Assembly (NCBI RefSeq): GCF_027271155.1
Contig: NZ_CP114542.1
Span: 2,396,001 to 2,460,000, forward strand
Source of the DNA: Brevundimonas subvibrioides
GTDB taxonomy: Bacteria; Pseudomonadota; Alphaproteobacteria; Caulobacterales; Caulobacteraceae
Direction of reading: 5' to 3'
DNA: 64,000 nucleotides
Part shown: in pieces, positions 63,622-64,000 of the stretch
Layout of the letters: each line of letters begins with the position of its first letter
Position numbering within the stretch: the stretch's first letter is position 1
The notes under the pieces: generated by a model
The model's input: only the letters and a program-made list of their open reading frames with translations
What the model was told of the DNA's origin: nothing
Database searches by the model: none
Made by a program: the position numbers and the translations under genes

Positions 63622-64000
<379 letters not shown>

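Overview
The window is a stretch of bacterial chromosome with high GC (by eye about two thirds) and tightly packed genes. Caulobacter-type flagellin genes with sigma-54/FlbD-style control, a FlaEY-like protein, a DUF2793 phage/gene-transfer-agent-type protein, the bamD-recN pair and an rRNA operon ending in 5S and initiator tRNA all point to Caulobacterales. Brevundimonas is the best guess. That is inferred from gene content and protein style, not from a database search.

Layout. 58-1190: two small envelope proteins. 1277-6725: a flagellar block on the minus strand (FlaEY-like protein, a divergent flagellin, FlaG, and a major flagellin with a sigma-54 promoter and three ftr-like operators). 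6758-9677: a translationally coupled lysis cassette on the minus strand (DUF2793 glycine-rich protein, an undescribed 53-aa protein, holin-like protein, M15 endolysin, inner and outer spanin). No capsid, portal, tail or integrase gene lies nearby. 10044-11323: ECF sigma factor and membrane anti-sigma factor. 11396-22126: housekeeping and hypothetical genes (DUF4112, two EEP-fold proteins including xth, the DUF1285-Nudix-cca operon, GNAT, enoyl-CoA hydratase with MBL hydrolase, secreted proteins). 22206-29981: recN, bamD, prs, a tandem pair of paralogous lipoproteins, rplY and pth. 30065-34454: a probable copper/metal operon (DUF2946, TonB receptor, PepSY protein, PCuAC). 34536-35636: ychF.

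35635-37106: a dispersed stem-loop repeat, an AT-rich intergenic region and a second copy of the major flagellin. 37263-41140: a lipoprotein and two M28 peptidases. 41290-44053: petABC (cytochrome bc1). 44250-50139: trmL, a FIST-domain sensor with its histidine kinase, TspO, a 41-aa membrane protein, DUF808 and hemF. 50165-58614: a large hybrid kinase, a GATase-like protein, rlmJ, topoisomerase IB, an OGFr-like protein and the kbl-tdh threonine degradation pair. 58654-63004: a MliC-DUF4232 lipoprotein, acs and a helical hypothetical protein. 63253-64000: the 3' part of an rRNA operon on the minus strand (23S partial, 5S, tRNA-fMet, terminator).

Most notable points. (1) Two flagellin genes are nearly identical across the whole transcript, from the predicted +1 to the terminator hairpin, but have unrelated promoters. 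(2) A compact orphan lysis cassette contains an unnamed 53-aa protein and overlapping spanins. (3) A 73-nt repeat folds into a long hairpin at two distant sites, once starting inside the ychF stop codon. (4) Three small genes of 41 to 53 codons have coupling or ribosome-binding evidence. (5) The threonine dehydrogenase lacks all four structural-zinc cysteines.
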